49,677 nucleotides of DNA from positions 1-49,677 of the forward strand of contig JAKPNJ010000326.1 of NCBI GenBank assembly GCA_029548445.1, in the 5' to 3' direction. The notes under the pieces are model-generated. The model worked only from the letters and a program-made list of their open reading frames with translations. It ran no database searches and was not told the DNA's origin. The stretch comes from Bacillota bacterium (GTDB lineage: Bacteria > Bacillota > Clostridia > Saccharofermentanales > UBA5734). The translations under genes and the position numbers were made by a program. Every line of letters begins with the position of its first letter. Position 1 is the stretch's first letter. This document shows, in pieces, positions 17,941-26,895 of the stretch.

Positions 17941-19167
17941 ATGATACAACGAGAGGCGTATATGAAGCACCTGGTCGCCTTCCAGGACAAGCCGGTGATC
18001 AAGGTTGTCACGGGTATGCGTCGGACCGGCAAGTCGGTCCTGCTGGCGCTCTATCGGGACCATCTCCTGGCCCAGGGGATCCCGTCCGACCGGATCCACC
18101 TGGTGAACTTCGAATCGATGGCGTTTGCGGATGGGATGACCTACCTGGAGCTGTACGAACGGGTCCGGAACTGGATGCAGACGCCGGGCCGGCATTATCT
18201 CCTGTTGGACGAAATCCAGCAGGTTTCCGGATGGGAGCGGGCCGTGAACTCGTTCCGGGTCGATTTCGACGTGGACCTGACCCTGACGGGCTCCAACGCC
18301 GCCCTTCTGTCCTCCGAGCTGTCGACTCTCCTGTCCGGACGGTATGTGGAGATCCGGATGTTTCCCCTCTCATTCCGGGAGTACCTGGATTTCGTCGGCG
18401 ATCCCGGGCCTGCGGGCAGAATGGCCGCTTTCGGCCGTTACCTGCAGTATGGCGGCCTTCCCCTGGTGCCTTCGCTCCCGGACGAACCGGAGATCGTCCG
18501 GTCCTATTTGGCCGGGATCTACCATACAGTCATCGTCAAGGATGTCATCCAGCGGAACCAGGTTCGGGACGGCGCCCTGCTGGAGCGCCTCATGGTCTAC
18601 ATGGCCGAGACCATCGGCAATCCCGTTTCCGTCAAGAAAATCAGCGATACCCTCTGCAGCTTCGGCCACAGGACGACCGTCGACACGATCGACCAGTACC
18701 TGGGCCTGCTGGAGAAGGCGTATATCCTCTATCGGGCCGACCGCTACGACACCCGGGGAAAAAGCCTTCTCAAGACCCAGGCCAAGTACTATATCGTCGA
18801 TACGGGCATCCGGAACGAGCTGCTGGGATTCGGCCGTTCCGATTTCGGGCGGGTGTACGAGAACCTGGTCTATTTCGAACTGCTCCGGCGGGGGTATCGG
18901 GTAACCGTCGGGAAAGTCGACAACCTGGAAGTCGACTTCATCGCGAGCCGGATGGACAGAACCGCCTATTTCCAGGTGACCGCCTCGCTGGCGGACGACC
19001 AGGCCATGGAGCGGGAAATCCGTCCGCTCCTCGATCTTCGGGACAATTACGACAAGACAATCCTCTGCCTGGATACCTTTCCGCATGCCGCCCAGGACCG
19101 GGGCATCCGGTTGAAGAACCTGCTCGACTTTCTCCTGGAGCCTGAATCGGACGCCAGCTCCCCATAG
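17941..19167 (+). CDS. AAA ATPase with C-terminal DUF4143-type domain
   Basis: VVTGMRRTGKSVLLALYRDHL P-loop; YLLLDEIQQVSGWERAVNSFR; LTGSNAALLSSELSTLLSGRYVEIRMFPLSFREYLDF; KYYIVDTGIRNELLGF...GRVYENLVYFELLRRGYRV. Confidence 0.92.
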   Translation: MIQREAYMKHLVAFQDKPVIKVVTGMRRTGKSVLLALYRDHLLAQGIPSDRIHLVNFESMAFADGMTYLELYERVRNWMQTPGRHYLLLDEIQQVSGWERAVNSFRVDFDVDLTLTGSNAALLSSELSTLLSGRYVEIRMFPLSFREYLDFVGDPGPAGRMAAFGRYLQYGGLPLVPSLPDEPEIVRSYLAGIYHTVIVKDVIQRNQVRDGALLERLMVYMAETIGNPVSVKKISDTLCSFGHRTTVDTIDQYLGLLEKAYILYRADRYDTRGKSLLKTQAKYYIVDTGIRNELLGFGRSDFGRVYENLVYFELLRRGYRVTVGKVDNLEVDFIASRMDRTAYFQVTASLADDQAMEREIRPLLDLRDNYDKTILCLDTFPHAAQDRGIRLKNLLDFLLEPESDASSP

Positions 19168-19180
19168 CCAGCCCCTGCCC

Positions 19181-20326
19181 TCAGCGCGCTTTCTCCGGGT
19201 CCGCCCAGCCCATGTCCGTCCGGTCGGTCCGGAGGACCAGGTCGCTGTGCCCGGCGATGTCGAAGAAGGCGAAGTAGCGGTTCTCCATGGGGATCCATTT
19301 CGCCATGAACGCCGCCAGCCCGTCGGGACCGTTCCGGGCCCGGATCCGGCGGACCTGCTCGTCCGGGGAGATCCGCAGGAAAATCGAGAGGTCGTGGAGG
19401 TCCCGGAGCTTCGGGTGGAGCGAGTAGGATCCCTCCAGGACGAGGAGCCGGTGGGGGCGGAGGGTCACGGGCCGGCCGGGGGCCATGATCCGGCAGTCGA
19501 AGGGCCGGTAGGTGACGGGATGCCCCTCCAGGAGGCCCGGCGCCACCTCCGCCAGCAGCCGGTCGGTATCGAGGTTGCCCCCGGGTTCGGCCAGGCGCCC
19601 CGGGGTTCGCAGGGCAGGCGGCAGGAAGAAATGGTCCATGGGCAGGACGCTGCACCCGTACACCCGCCGAAGGATCGCCGCCAGGGTGCTTTTGCCGGAA
19701 CCGCAGGGGCCGTCGATGGCGACCCGGAGGGTGCCTCCCCCGGCCAGGGCGGTGTCGATTCGCCGGAAAACGGGCAAGAGATCCCGGAAACAGGAGCGGA
19801 CCACCCGGTAGGCGGGGGCATACGCCTCCCGATAGGCGGCGCTGTGGCCCAGGAAGGGCCATCCGGCCGCCTCCAGGTCCGAGAGGACCCGATCGAGTTC
19901 GGCCGGCGGGAAGGGGAGAACCCCCTCTTCCAGGCAGCGGCGCAGGACCCGGATTTTCGCGTCGAATCCCGCCCGGGAGCCGGGGGCGCGGTCCGGGGCC
20001 GGCTCCGACGAAACCAGGAACATCCGGTGGACCGTCTCGGGGGAGAGGCCCGTCCCATCGATCCCGGCCAGGTGCAGCCGGCAGTATCCGTTCCCGATGG
20101 ACTCGAACCGCGGCGGCCGGGGGCCAGGCACGGAGCCTGCGGACGCGCTGTCCCGGATCTCCGCCAGGAGGCGCTCCCGGCTCCCGGCTTCGTCGATCAC
20201 CAGGTGGCCGCCGCCAAATTCGTTCTGCAAGACCAGCTTGGCCAGGTCCCGGACCTCCAACCGCGGACGGCGCCGGGCTTCCCGGAGCAGGATCGGCCGG
20301 ATTGCGGACGGACGGCCCATGGACAA
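19181..20326 (-). CDS. uridine kinase-like P-loop kinase with extra N-terminal domain
   Basis: VAIDGPCGSGKSTLAAILRRVYGCSVLPMDHFFLP; LVLEGSYSLHPKLRDLHDLSIFLRISPDEQVRRI. Confidence 0.8.
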   Translation of the reverse strand: MSMGRPSAIRPILLREARRRPRLEVRDLAKLVLQNEFGGGHLVIDEAGSRERLLAEIRDSASAGSVPGPRPPRFESIGNGYCRLHLAGIDGTGLSPETVHRMFLVSSEPAPDRAPGSRAGFDAKIRVLRRCLEEGVLPFPPAELDRVLSDLEAAGWPFLGHSAAYREAYAPAYRVVRSCFRDLLPVFRRIDTALAGGGTLRVAIDGPCGSGKSTLAAILRRVYGCSVLPMDHFFLPPALRTPGRLAEPGGNLDTDRLLAEVAPGLLEGHPVTYRPFDCRIMAPGRPVTLRPHRLLVLEGSYSLHPKLRDLHDLSIFLRISPDEQVRRIRARNGPDGLAAFMAKWIPMENRYFAFFDIAGHSDLVLRTDRTDMGWADPEKAR

Positions 20327-20455
20327 GACCTCCTGGAGGATCGCTTCCCGTGCGGCGCGTCATGAAAGGCTGTGGCGCAAGGCGGGATGCGACGCTGCGA
20401 TTCCAGTATACCGGAACCCGCGGCCAGACAGGCGCAGTCATTGGCCGTCATCTGG

Positions 20456-20485
20456 TATAATACGGGGGTGTCGGAACCGACACCC
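20456..20485 (+). promoter_or_regulatory. extended -10 (TGGTATAAT) followed by inverted repeat GGGTGTCGG-AA-CCGACACCC at the probable start site
   Basis: TATAAT 20456-20461; repeat 20466-20485. Confidence 0.6.
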
Positions 20486-20515
20486 AGACGAATCGAAAGG
20501 AAATCGCAGGGGTTC

Positions 20516-21526
20516 ATGCGTCCGCTCCCAACACAGCCCCCTTCCCCAGGCCGTCGCGTCCGGATCCTGGCCGCGGTTTGCCTGGTCGCCCTCCTGGCCC
20601 AGCTCCTGTCCGGCTGCATGGGGTTCATGCTGCCTTCTTCCGCCTCGCCCTCCGGCACGCCCACCGCCGATCCCTCCAACGGACCCGAGCCCTCCGCCTC
20701 CCCGGAACCCGCCGCCAGCGGGACCCCTGGGCCGGACGGAACCGCCACACCCCGCCCCTCCCCGACGCCCCGGCCGGTCCTGACCATGACACCAACGGCG
20801 GTTCCCAGCGGAGAGCCTACCGCCAAGCCCACGGCCAAGCCTACGGCGAAGCCCACCGCCAAGCCCACGCCGAAACCGTCCAACCTGTATTACCTGTACG
20901 TGGAGCTGGGGTCGTACACGATGATGGTCTACGGCCGCGACAGCCGGGGGGATTACACGGTTCCCCTCCGCCGGATCCGGGTCGCCATCGGCCGGGGGAC
21001 CATGACCCGCCCCGGGAAGTACACCCTCGGGCAGAAAGACCGCTGGAAATACTTCGTCCTGGACGACCACTTCGCCCAGTACTCCACGAAATTCCACGAT
21101 TCGGGCCTCTACATCCACGGCCCCCTGTATCACACGAACGACATCCATGACATGATCACCTCCAGCTACAATGCCATCGGCACCCAGGCCACCTCGGGCT
21201 GCCTGCGCATGACCACCGGGGACGCCTACTGGATCTATATGAACTGCCCCGCCGGGACGGTCCTGGAGATCGTCCGGGGCTCGCCCCGGGACCTGGAGCC
21301 CCCGCCCCTGCCGCCGCTGCTCGATCCCGACGAGGATCCGACCGATCCCCTGATCCCCCAGCCCACCGCGACGCCCGAACCGACTCCGGACCCGTCGCCG
21401 GACCCGACGACGGAGACCACGCCGGATGCCACCCCGGACCCGACGGCCGCGCTCTCGCCCGATCCCACGCCGGAGGACCCTCCGGACCTGGGGACGGGAA
21501 ACAGATTGGAAGTTCTGGTGACATGA
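20516..21526 (+). CDS. L,D-transpeptidase (YkuD) lipoprotein with low-complexity linkers
   Basis: Lipobox-like LAQLLSGCMG; TAKPTAKPTAKPTAKPTPKP linker; HGPLYHTND...ATSGCLRMTTGDAYWIY catalytic motif. Confidence 0.88.
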   Translation: MRPLPTQPPSPGRRVRILAAVCLVALLAQLLSGCMGFMLPSSASPSGTPTADPSNGPEPSASPEPAASGTPGPDGTATPRPSPTPRPVLTMTPTAVPSGEPTAKPTAKPTAKPTAKPTPKPSNLYYLYVELGSYTMMVYGRDSRGDYTVPLRRIRVAIGRGTMTRPGKYTLGQKDRWKYFVLDDHFAQYSTKFHDSGLYIHGPLYHTNDIHDMITSSYNAIGTQATSGCLRMTTGDAYWIYMNCPAGTVLEIVRGSPRDLEPPPLPPLLDPDEDPTDPLIPQPTATPEPTPDPSPDPTTETTPDATPDPTAALSPDPTPEDPPDLGTGNRLEVLVT

Positions 21527-22863
21527 CCCATCGACTCCTCCCCATCCTGGCCGCCCTGCTCCTGACCTGTTCCCTGGCCATCGTGCCCGCCGGATGCGGC
21601 TGGGCCAGTCCGCCTACGCCCACCAACCCGCCGACGGCCACCCCCATGCCCAGCCCAACGCCGACCCTGACTCCTCCACCGCCCTCGCCGACCCCGCCGC
21701 CGCCATCGCCCACCCCGGTACCGCCGAGTCCCACGGAGACGCTCCCCACCGTGTCGCCGACGCCGACCCGGGTCCCCACACCCACGCCGGCCCCCAGCCG
21801 CCTGCTCAAGGTGATCGCCGGCAGCGTGCCCCTCCACGAGCTCCCCAGCCCCAAGGCCGCCGTGGTGGGCTACGTGGGATGGTTGGATCCGGTGGGTTTC
21901 CTGTCGGGTCCCGACCGATACGGCTATGTCCGGATCGAGTCGCCCTCCGGCGCCCGCGGCTTCGTCCGGCAGGAGCAGGTGGCCGAGCCCGATGCCGTCC
22001 TATACGCCGAGATCCCGGAGATGACCCTGTTCTCCGCCGTACCGGAGGACCTCAGCCCCGCCAAGCTGAGCCGCCTGGTGGATGTCCGCAAGGAGGCCCC
22101 GGGCCTCTGCATCGACCTGATCTTCGCCTCCGACCGGAATTTTACCGGCGTGGCCATTTACGACCGGGATCTCTGCCTGCTGCAGCGGGGAACCCTGGAC
22201 AAGCTGCTCATGGCCCAGGCCCTCTTCAGCCTGGACGGCTTCACGATCAAGATCTACGACGCCTATCGCCCCTATTCGGCCACGGTCCGGCTGTTCCAGC
22301 ACCCCTTCGGGCCCCGCTACCTGGCGGACCCGGCCAAGGGCTCGACCCACAACAAGGGGGCTGCCGTGGACATGACCGTCGTCGACGCCAACGGGGTGGA
22401 GCTGGAGATGCCGTCCCTGGTCCATGTGCTGAATGCCCAGGCCAGCCGGGAGAATCCCCTGATGACCGAGACGGCCCGGCGGAACCTGGATTATGTCCAG
22501 GGGATCATGACCCTGTGCGGGTTCATTCCCTATGCCCACGAGTGGTGGCATTACACCGACAGTGCGAGTTTCACGTATCCCTATATGGACCTGCGGTTCG
22601 CGGATGTGACGATGGTACCGGCCACCGAGCTGCCCACCGTGACCCCCCCGCCGGTGCGGGATCCCCTGGAGACCGGGTTCATCAGCGTGTCCCCGACCCC
22701 GGATCCCTTCCTGTCGCCATCCCCTTCGCCCACCGCCGGCCCGTCGGGAGAACCGACGCCGAATCCGTCCGCCGGTCCGACACCGGACCCGACAGCCGGG
22801 CCCACCCCCGAGCCGACCCTGGCGCCGTCGCCGCCCCCCGCGGCGCCGACCCCCACGCCCTGA
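21523..22863 (+). CDS. secreted VanX-like D-Ala-D-Ala dipeptidase / M15-family peptidase with SH3-like region
   Basis: Lipoprotein signal AIVPAGCGW; KIYDAYRPYSATVRLF, GSTHNKGAAVDMT, HEWWHY metal-binding motifs; Pro/Thr tails. Confidence 0.87.
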   Translation: MTHRLLPILAALLLTCSLAIVPAGCGWASPPTPTNPPTATPMPSPTPTLTPPPPSPTPPPPSPTPVPPSPTETLPTVSPTPTRVPTPTPAPSRLLKVIAGSVPLHELPSPKAAVVGYVGWLDPVGFLSGPDRYGYVRIESPSGARGFVRQEQVAEPDAVLYAEIPEMTLFSAVPEDLSPAKLSRLVDVRKEAPGLCIDLIFASDRNFTGVAIYDRDLCLLQRGTLDKLLMAQALFSLDGFTIKIYDAYRPYSATVRLFQHPFGPRYLADPAKGSTHNKGAAVDMTVVDANGVELEMPSLVHVLNAQASRENPLMTETARRNLDYVQGIMTLCGFIPYAHEWWHYTDSASFTYPYMDLRFADVTMVPATELPTVTPPPVRDPLETGFISVSPTPDPFLSPSPSPTAGPSGEPTPNPSAGPTPDPTAGPTPEPTLAPSPPPAAPTPTP

Positions 22864-22871
22864 CGAGCCGG

Positions 22872-24407
22872 CTACGGAAGAACCAGGTCCGCCTCCAGCG
22901 ATCCCCAGGCGTCTCCCATCTCGTACAGGATTCGTACAATCCGCAGGTTCGCGGCGTCCTCCGCCGGGAGCCAGGCCGTGAGGCCTGCGGCTTCCCCGGG
23001 GGTCTTGCCCGCCGGTCCGGCCGGTCCGGCCGCATCGCCGGTTTCGTCGATGGGGAAGGCCTCCACATACCGGATAACCCCCGCCGCATCCGACAGGCCG
23101 ATGAGGATCCGACCCACTGTATCCAGGGTCTCCGGATCGCCGCCGATCCGGCCCGTGACCTTCCGCCAGCCATCCGACACCGTCACGGACAGGGCCTCCA
23201 GGCGCAGGTCCCTGGCGGCGGCTCCGTCGGCGCCCTCCGGCAGGGTCCGCCAGGGAGCGGGGAGAACAGGGGCCCGGTCCAGCAGGTCGGATAGGTTGCG
23301 CTCCACGATCTCCACCAGGACGAGATCCAGGGTGTCCGGGTCGATGTCCCGGTAGTCGTAGGGGACTTCCCGGGAGAAGGTCGCCGTGTCGAACTGGTTT
23401 GCCAGCAGGGGGATCAGGGCGTTGGCGAAGGAATCCCGGAACATCAGCAGGTCCAGCCCCTTGCCATCGCCCAGGGGACGAAGGCGGCGGGTGTCGATCC
23501 GCAGGTCCTCCAGGGACCGCATGGGCCGCAGGGTCCGGTACGCCTGGGGGATGTCGAAGTACTGCTGGTCTTCCGGTTCCACGCCGGAAGGGGACAGCAT
23601 GACGGCCAGGTCGCCTTCCCAGTCGGTCCGGGTCTCGTACGCGACGCCGCTGTAGTCGTCGTAGGCGAAATCCTCCGGCGCGGTCTCGGCAGCGGCGGCC
23701 ATCAGGACCTGGTAGGCCACCCGGGCCCCCAGGTTGTTCCAGTGGGAATCGGTCCGGTGGTACAGGGGGGTGTCGCTTCCCGCCACGGCCTCCCGGAGGG
23801 GGGTTAGCAGGTCCACATCGCCCGCGGCCGCCGACAGGGGGCTTGCGAGCCAAAGAGCCAGGCTGTTCATGGGACGGACGGGCCGGTACCGGTCCGGCAT
23901 CCGGTCGCCGTAAAGGCTGTTCTTGTTGGGGGCCACGGCGAAGAGGAATTCGATCCCCAGGGAGTCGAGATACTCCTTCTGGAGGGACAGGACGAGGGCC
24001 AGGCGGCGGAGGCCCGCATCGGTCAGCACCGGCTCGGCCAGGAAGTCGGGGAGGGTTTCGCCGAAGAACAGCCAGCCGTCCCGGCCGGAGAGGACCTTCC
24101 CGGACCCGCTCTGGCCCAGGAGGGCCTGGTTCAGACGGTGATAGGCCGTCACGAGGTAGGAGCGGAAGGCGAAGTGGTCGGCGTAGTAATCCTCGAACTC
24201 CCGGGTCAGCCGCAGGTTGGGCTTGCCATCGGTCAGCAGTTCGGGCAGGGGGGAGAGGCTCCGCTTCTCCAGGGAGGGATTCTCGAAGCCCAGCAGGAGT
24301 CCGGCCAGGGGCAGGCTCGCCGCGAGGAAAAAGGCGACGACGACCAGCAGGGAGCCGGCGTGGCGCCGCCAGGGCCGCATGGGGGATCGAATTGTCTTCC
24401 GTTCCAC
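22872..24407 (-). CDS. DHHW/AlgJ-like protein (polysaccharide O-acetylation partner)
   Basis: LSGRDGWLFFGETL, YHRTDSHWNNLGARVAYQ, FRDSFANALIPLLANQF. Confidence 0.8.
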   Translation of the reverse strand: MERKTIRSPMRPWRRHAGSLLVVVAFFLAASLPLAGLLLGFENPSLEKRSLSPLPELLTDGKPNLRLTREFEDYYADHFAFRSYLVTAYHRLNQALLGQSGSGKVLSGRDGWLFFGETLPDFLAEPVLTDAGLRRLALVLSLQKEYLDSLGIEFLFAVAPNKNSLYGDRMPDRYRPVRPMNSLALWLASPLSAAAGDVDLLTPLREAVAGSDTPLYHRTDSHWNNLGARVAYQVLMAAAAETAPEDFAYDDYSGVAYETRTDWEGDLAVMLSPSGVEPEDQQYFDIPQAYRTLRPMRSLEDLRIDTRRLRPLGDGKGLDLLMFRDSFANALIPLLANQFDTATFSREVPYDYRDIDPDTLDLVLVEIVERNLSDLLDRAPVLPAPWRTLPEGADGAAARDLRLEALSVTVSDGWRKVTGRIGGDPETLDTVGRILIGLSDAAGVIRYVEAFPIDETGDAAGPAGPAGKTPGEAAGLTAWLPAEDAANLRIVRILYEMGDAWGSLEADLVLP

Positions 24408-24423
24408 TCGCGCCGCCCCCTTC

Positions 24424-25923
24424 CTAGAACCGGTAGTAGATGAAGGGGTTGTAGGTGGAGGCGGACATGGCCAGGACGCAGAGGGCCAGCAGCACGAAGG
24501 CGAGGCCGTAGGCCAGGGGCCCGGCTGCCGCCGACAGTCGGGGGACGCGCCGGAGTCGCGCCTGCAGGACCCGGGTCACGGGGGTGGCGGCCACCAGGGC
24601 GACGAAGAACACGAGGACGACGCCGGGAGTCAGGAGTTCCGTCCGCAGGGCCTGTGCGGCAGGGTTCGAGGCGAAGCCCGCGAACAGGCTGCGGATCATG
24701 CCCCACCCCTGGCCCAGGGTTTCGGCCCGGAACAGGACGAAGCCGCAGACCACCACCAGCAGCGTATAGAGATGGCGCAGGATTCGCAGGGGGAAGCGGT
24801 CGGTCCGGATGATCCGGTAGGTTTCCAGCATCAGGAAGGCCCCGTGGTAGAGGCCCCAAACCACGAAGGTCCAGCTGGCGCCGTGCCACAGGCCGGTCAG
24901 CAGGAAGACCAGGACCCGGTTGAGGCCGGTCCGGAGCAGGCCCTTGCGGTTGCCGCCCAGGGGAATGTACAGGTACTCCTTGAACCAGGTGGACAGGGAG
25001 ACGTGCCAGCGACGCCAGAAGTCCTGGAGGCTCGTGGCCGTATAGGGATGGAGGAAGTTCTCCTTGAACGTAAAGCCGAACATGTGGCCCAGGCCGATGG
25101 CCATGTCAGAGTAGCCGGAGAAGTCGAAGTAGATCTGGATCGCGTAGGCCAGGGCCCCGATCCAGGCGATGGAGATGTCCAGGTTTCCGGGATCCAGGGC
25201 GAAGGCCCGGTCGGCCACCAGCCCCATGGTATTGGCCACCAGCAGCTTCTTCGACAGCCCCAGGATGAAGCGTTGGATCCCCGCGGCGGTTTCCGGCAGG
25301 GTCATCTTCCGGTTCTCGATCTGGTCCGCTACGTCGTGGTACTTGACGATGGGCCCGGCGATGAGCTGCGGGAAGAAGGAAATGTAGAGCAGCAGGTGGG
25401 AGAACCGCTTCTGGACCAGCGTCTCCCGGCGGTAGACGTCGATGACGTAGGACATGGCCTGGAAGGTAAAGAAGGAGATGCCGATGGGAAGCGGGATGCC
25501 GGGCAGGGGAATGGACAGGCCGAACAGCCCGTTCAGGCTGCCCAGCAGGAAGTCCGTATACTTGTAGACCACCAGCAGGCCGATATTGGCCACAACTATC
25601 AGGATCATGGGCCAGTGCTGCCGGTTGCGCCGGCCGCCGGTGGCCTCGCCGGCCATGCCGCCCGCCTCGCCGGCCATGCCGCCTGCCTCGCCGACAGGTG
25701 CGGCCGGAACCGGATCCCGGACCCGGTCGATCCATCGCGCAAAGGCGTAGTTCGCCAGGGCCGAGGCGATCATGACCAGCACGAAAACCGGCTCGCCCCA
25801 TCCGTAGAACAGGAGGCTTGCGACCATCAGCAGGGGATTCCGGAGGCGCTTGGGCGCCACCAGGTTCAGGAGATAGACGACGGGAAGGAAAAGGAAGAGG
25901 AAGGTGGGCGAACTGAAGACCAT
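24424..25923 (-). CDS. MBOAT-family O-acyltransferase (AlgI/DltB type)
   Basis: MVFSSPTFLFLFLPVVYLLNL, FFPQLIAGPIVKYHDV, YFDFSGYSDMAIGLGHMFGF, LTGLWHGASWTFVVWGLYHGAFL. Confidence 0.93.
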   Translation of the reverse strand: MVFSSPTFLFLFLPVVYLLNLVAPKRLRNPLLMVASLLFYGWGEPVFVLVMIASALANYAFARWIDRVRDPVPAAPVGEAGGMAGEAGGMAGEATGGRRNRQHWPMILIVVANIGLLVVYKYTDFLLGSLNGLFGLSIPLPGIPLPIGISFFTFQAMSYVIDVYRRETLVQKRFSHLLLYISFFPQLIAGPIVKYHDVADQIENRKMTLPETAAGIQRFILGLSKKLLVANTMGLVADRAFALDPGNLDISIAWIGALAYAIQIYFDFSGYSDMAIGLGHMFGFTFKENFLHPYTATSLQDFWRRWHVSLSTWFKEYLYIPLGGNRKGLLRTGLNRVLVFLLTGLWHGASWTFVVWGLYHGAFLMLETYRIIRTDRFPLRILRHLYTLLVVVCGFVLFRAETLGQGWGMIRSLFAGFASNPAAQALRTELLTPGVVLVFFVALVAATPVTRVLQARLRRVPRLSAAAGPLAYGLAFVLLALCVLAMSASTYNPFIYYRF

Positions 25924-25956
25924 GGACGACCCCCCGGCTGCCGCTGCGCTGCGCCG

Positions 25957-26640
25957 TCAGCCGCCGGAGCCGGCGCCCTGGGCGTTGCTGCCGCTGTACC
26001 AGCTGATGGCGACCACCATGTCGTCCTCCAGGACGAAGGTCAGGCTGGGCTCGGCCAGGTTTTCCGGATCGCCGCTCAGGTTGTAGAGGAGGTCATACTC
26101 CGAGGTGCTGTCGCCGTAGGCCGCCATCACGGCCTCCCGGGAATCGCCCACCCGGAGGCCCCGGGCGGTGGCGTATCGACTGTCGGTCAGGTAGACGCCG
26201 TCCAGGAGGTCGGTGTCGCCCTGGGGGATGGTGTAGACCTGCAGGTGCCCGTAATCGAAGGTTCGGTCGAAGCCTTCGTAGACACAGCTGGGGGCCTCGC
26301 TCATCTCATAGCCGTCGCCCAGGGCCTGGAGAAGCGGCGCTGCGTCCGACAGGAGGGCGAAGGACCGGTCATCCAGGACGAAGGCCAGGTCCGCCTCGGT
26401 CAGGGAACCGCCGGGGGTCGGGGTGGATTCGGCGGGCGTGGCGGACGGGTCGGCCGGATTGGTGGGGGCCGCGGTGGCAGAGGGGTCCGCCGCCGTTGTC
26501 AGGGTCGGCCCGGCGCCGGTGGGGGAGGCTGTGGGGGTCGCAGCCGGGCTGCACCCGGACAGGATAATGGCCAGGGCCATGGCCGTGCACAGGACGAGGG
26601 CCGGGACGAGGGCGATCGTCGGATCGGGCTTCTTGTTCAC
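25957..26640 (-). CDS. hypothetical lipoprotein (probable GTG start)
   Basis: VNKKPDPTIALVPALVLCTAMALAIILSGCSP lipoprotein signal, Ala/Thr/Pro linker, folded C-terminal domain. Confidence 0.65.
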   Translation of the reverse strand: MNKKPDPTIALVPALVLCTAMALAIILSGCSPAATPTASPTGAGPTLTTAADPSATAAPTNPADPSATPAESTPTPGGSLTEADLAFVLDDRSFALLSDAAPLLQALGDGYEMSEAPSCVYEGFDRTFDYGHLQVYTIPQGDTDLLDGVYLTDSRYATARGLRVGDSREAVMAAYGDSTSEYDLLYNLSGDPENLAEPSLTFVLEDDMVVAISWYSGSNAQGAGSGG

Positions 26641-26895
26641 GAGGAAAACCTCCGGAGGCGGTCCGATTGGGAAGGGATCAAGGGGACAGCCGGCTTGGCT
26701 GCATTCCATGAAATCATACCACTTCGGAGGCAAGGAATGAACAGGGGCCTTGTCCGGGAATGTCATGTCATGCGATCACTTCGCACGTCAGTCATTCCCC
26801 TGCACAGGACAGACCCGCAGACGAGAAGGACAAACAGTAAATGCCTGCACAAAAATGTAAGGAATGACAGGGATCGCTGTTCAATCCCGCATCCG

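Noticed and set aside
22581-22856. Gly-Val repeat ORF (minus strand)
   Set aside because: Antisense image of the Pro/Thr linker of the VanX-like protein; likewise 20197-20883 opposite the TAKP linker.
22000-23853. 617-aa minus-strand ORF over VanX-like and DHHW genes
   Set aside because: Low-complexity frame-shifted reading; conflicts with motif-supported genes on both strands.
26780-26895. GTCATTCC/GGAATGAC inverted repeat as att site or terminator at the compositional boundary
   Set aside because: Short, imperfectly placed, no integrase or second att copy seen; not enough to support either call.
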